Shown here: piece after piece, positions 63,510-64,000 of the stretch
Position numbering within the stretch: position 1 is the first letter of the stretch
Layout of the letters: every line of letters starts with the position of its first letter
DNA from: Streptococcus oralis ATCC 35037
GTDB lineage: Bacteria > Bacillota > Bacilli > Lactobacillales > Streptococcaceae
Reading direction: 5' to 3'
NCBI RefSeq assembly: GCF_900637025.1
Contig: NZ_LR134336.1
Span: forward strand, 264,001-328,000
Length of the DNA stretch: 64,000 nt
Program-made: the position numbers and the translations under genes
The notes under the pieces: model-generated
What the model saw: only the letters and a program-made list of their open reading frames with translations
What the model was told of the DNA's origin: nothing
Database searches by the model: none

Positions 63510-64000
63510 ATGTCTGTATCATTTGAAAACAAAGAAACAAACCGTGGTGTCTTGACTTTCACAATCTCTCAAGACCAAATCAAACCAGAATTGGACCGTG
63601 TATTTAACTCAGTAAAGAAAACTCTTAACGTTCCAGGTTTCCGTAAAGGTCACCTTCCACGCCCTATCTTCGACCAAAAATTTGGTGAAGAAGCTCTTTA
63701 TCAAGATGCAATGAACGCACTTTTGCCAAACGCTTATGAAGCTGCAGTAAAAGAAGCTGGTCTTGAAGTGGTTGCTCAACCAAAAATTGACGTGACTTCA
63801 ATGGAAAAAGGTCAAGACTGGGTTATCACAGCTGAAGTCGTGACAAAACCTGAAGTAAAATTGGGCGACTACAAAAACCTTGAAGTATCAGTAGATGTAG
63901 AAAAAGAAGTAACTGACGCTGACGTTGAAGAACGTATCGAACGCGAACGCAACAACTTGGCTGAATTGGTTATCAAAGAAGGCGCTGCTGAAAATGGCGA
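63510..64000 (+). CDS. tig: Trigger factor (3' end beyond window)
   Basis: Ribosome-associated chaperone and peptidyl-prolyl isomerase. Only the first 163 residues are visible, covering the ribosome-binding N-terminal domain with the signature [11 protein letters not shown] (family consensus GFRxGKxP) and the start of the PPIase region. AAGGAG precedes ATG 63510. Codon use is strongly biased, as for an abundant protein. Confidence 0.95.
   Translation, partial: MSVSFENKETNRGVLTFTISQDQIKPELDRVFNSVKKTLNVPGFRKGHLPRPIFDQKFGEEALYQDAMNALLPNAYEAAVKEAGLEVVAQPKIDVTSMEKGQDWVITAEVVTKPEVKLGDYKNLEVSVDVEKEVTDADVEERIERERNNLAELVIKEGAAENG

Overview
The window comes from a mitis-group Streptococcus, most likely S. 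mitis or a close relative such as S. oralis. The evidence is gene content and order: a capsule-type locus ending at aliA, then pbp1A-recU-ypsA-gpsB-rnpB-rlmL-mapZ-gnd-ritR, two choline-binding proteins, the mevalonate operon, liaFSR and tig. This is the order I remember from the pneumococcal chromosome downstream of cps. The polysaccharide genes and surface enzymes fit a commensal relative better than S. pneumoniae. No database search was possible; family names rest on motifs and recall.

1-18.5 kb: Wzy-dependent polysaccharide locus. It enters mid-cpsB and continues with cpsC, cpsD, the initiating sugar-phosphate transferase (wchA type), a rhamnosyltransferase (wchF type), a GT4 enzyme, a Stealth-family sugar-phosphate transferase, a GT2 enzyme, a truncated old polymerase, an intact second polymerase, a flippase, an acyltransferase, glf, a probable galactofuranosyltransferase and rmlA-rmlC-orf-rmlB. 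rmlD follows in the opposite direction. The set resembles the receptor-polysaccharide clusters of oral streptococci (Glc, Rha, Galf, and a phosphodiester). The broken wzy beside an intact one points to replacement of the polymerase.

18.6-35.8 kb: aliA (oligopeptide-binding lipoprotein) and two giant LPXTG enzymes for host glycans. The first is an endo-alpha-N-acetylgalactosaminidase (GH101) with a trypsin/V8-like serine protease domain placed before it. The second carries both a GH20 and a GH84 catalytic domain plus many carbohydrate-binding modules. Both have cre-like CcpA sites in their leaders and share C-terminal wall-proximal repeats.

35.9-50.95 kb: mostly conserved core. It holds pbp1A (with substitutions known from beta-lactam-resistant mosaics), recU, ypsA-like, gpsB, RNase P RNA, rlmL-like, mapZ, gnd, ritR, two choline-binding proteins and mvaK1-mvaD-mvaK2-fni.

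50.99-60.32 kb: an integrative mobilizable element of about 9.3 kb between fni and liaF, bounded by a 16-bp direct repeat. It carries a tyrosine integrase, a DUF771/Xis-like protein, a Rep with HUH endonuclease plus superfamily-3 helicase domains (CRESS-DNA-virus type), an FtsK/TcpA-like ATPase, small unknown proteins, an XRE repressor and a SEC10/PgrA-like surface protein. Just upstream of rep is a perfect 12-bp stem with a 10-nt loop. On the rep coding strand the loop reads TAGTATTAC, the origin nonanucleotide of circoviruses. This is the most striking feature of the window: a bacterial mobile element that appears to keep a virus-type rolling-circle origin.

60.4-64 kb: core again, with liaF-liaS-liaR, an AlkD-like DNA alkylation repair protein and the start of tig, cut by the window end.
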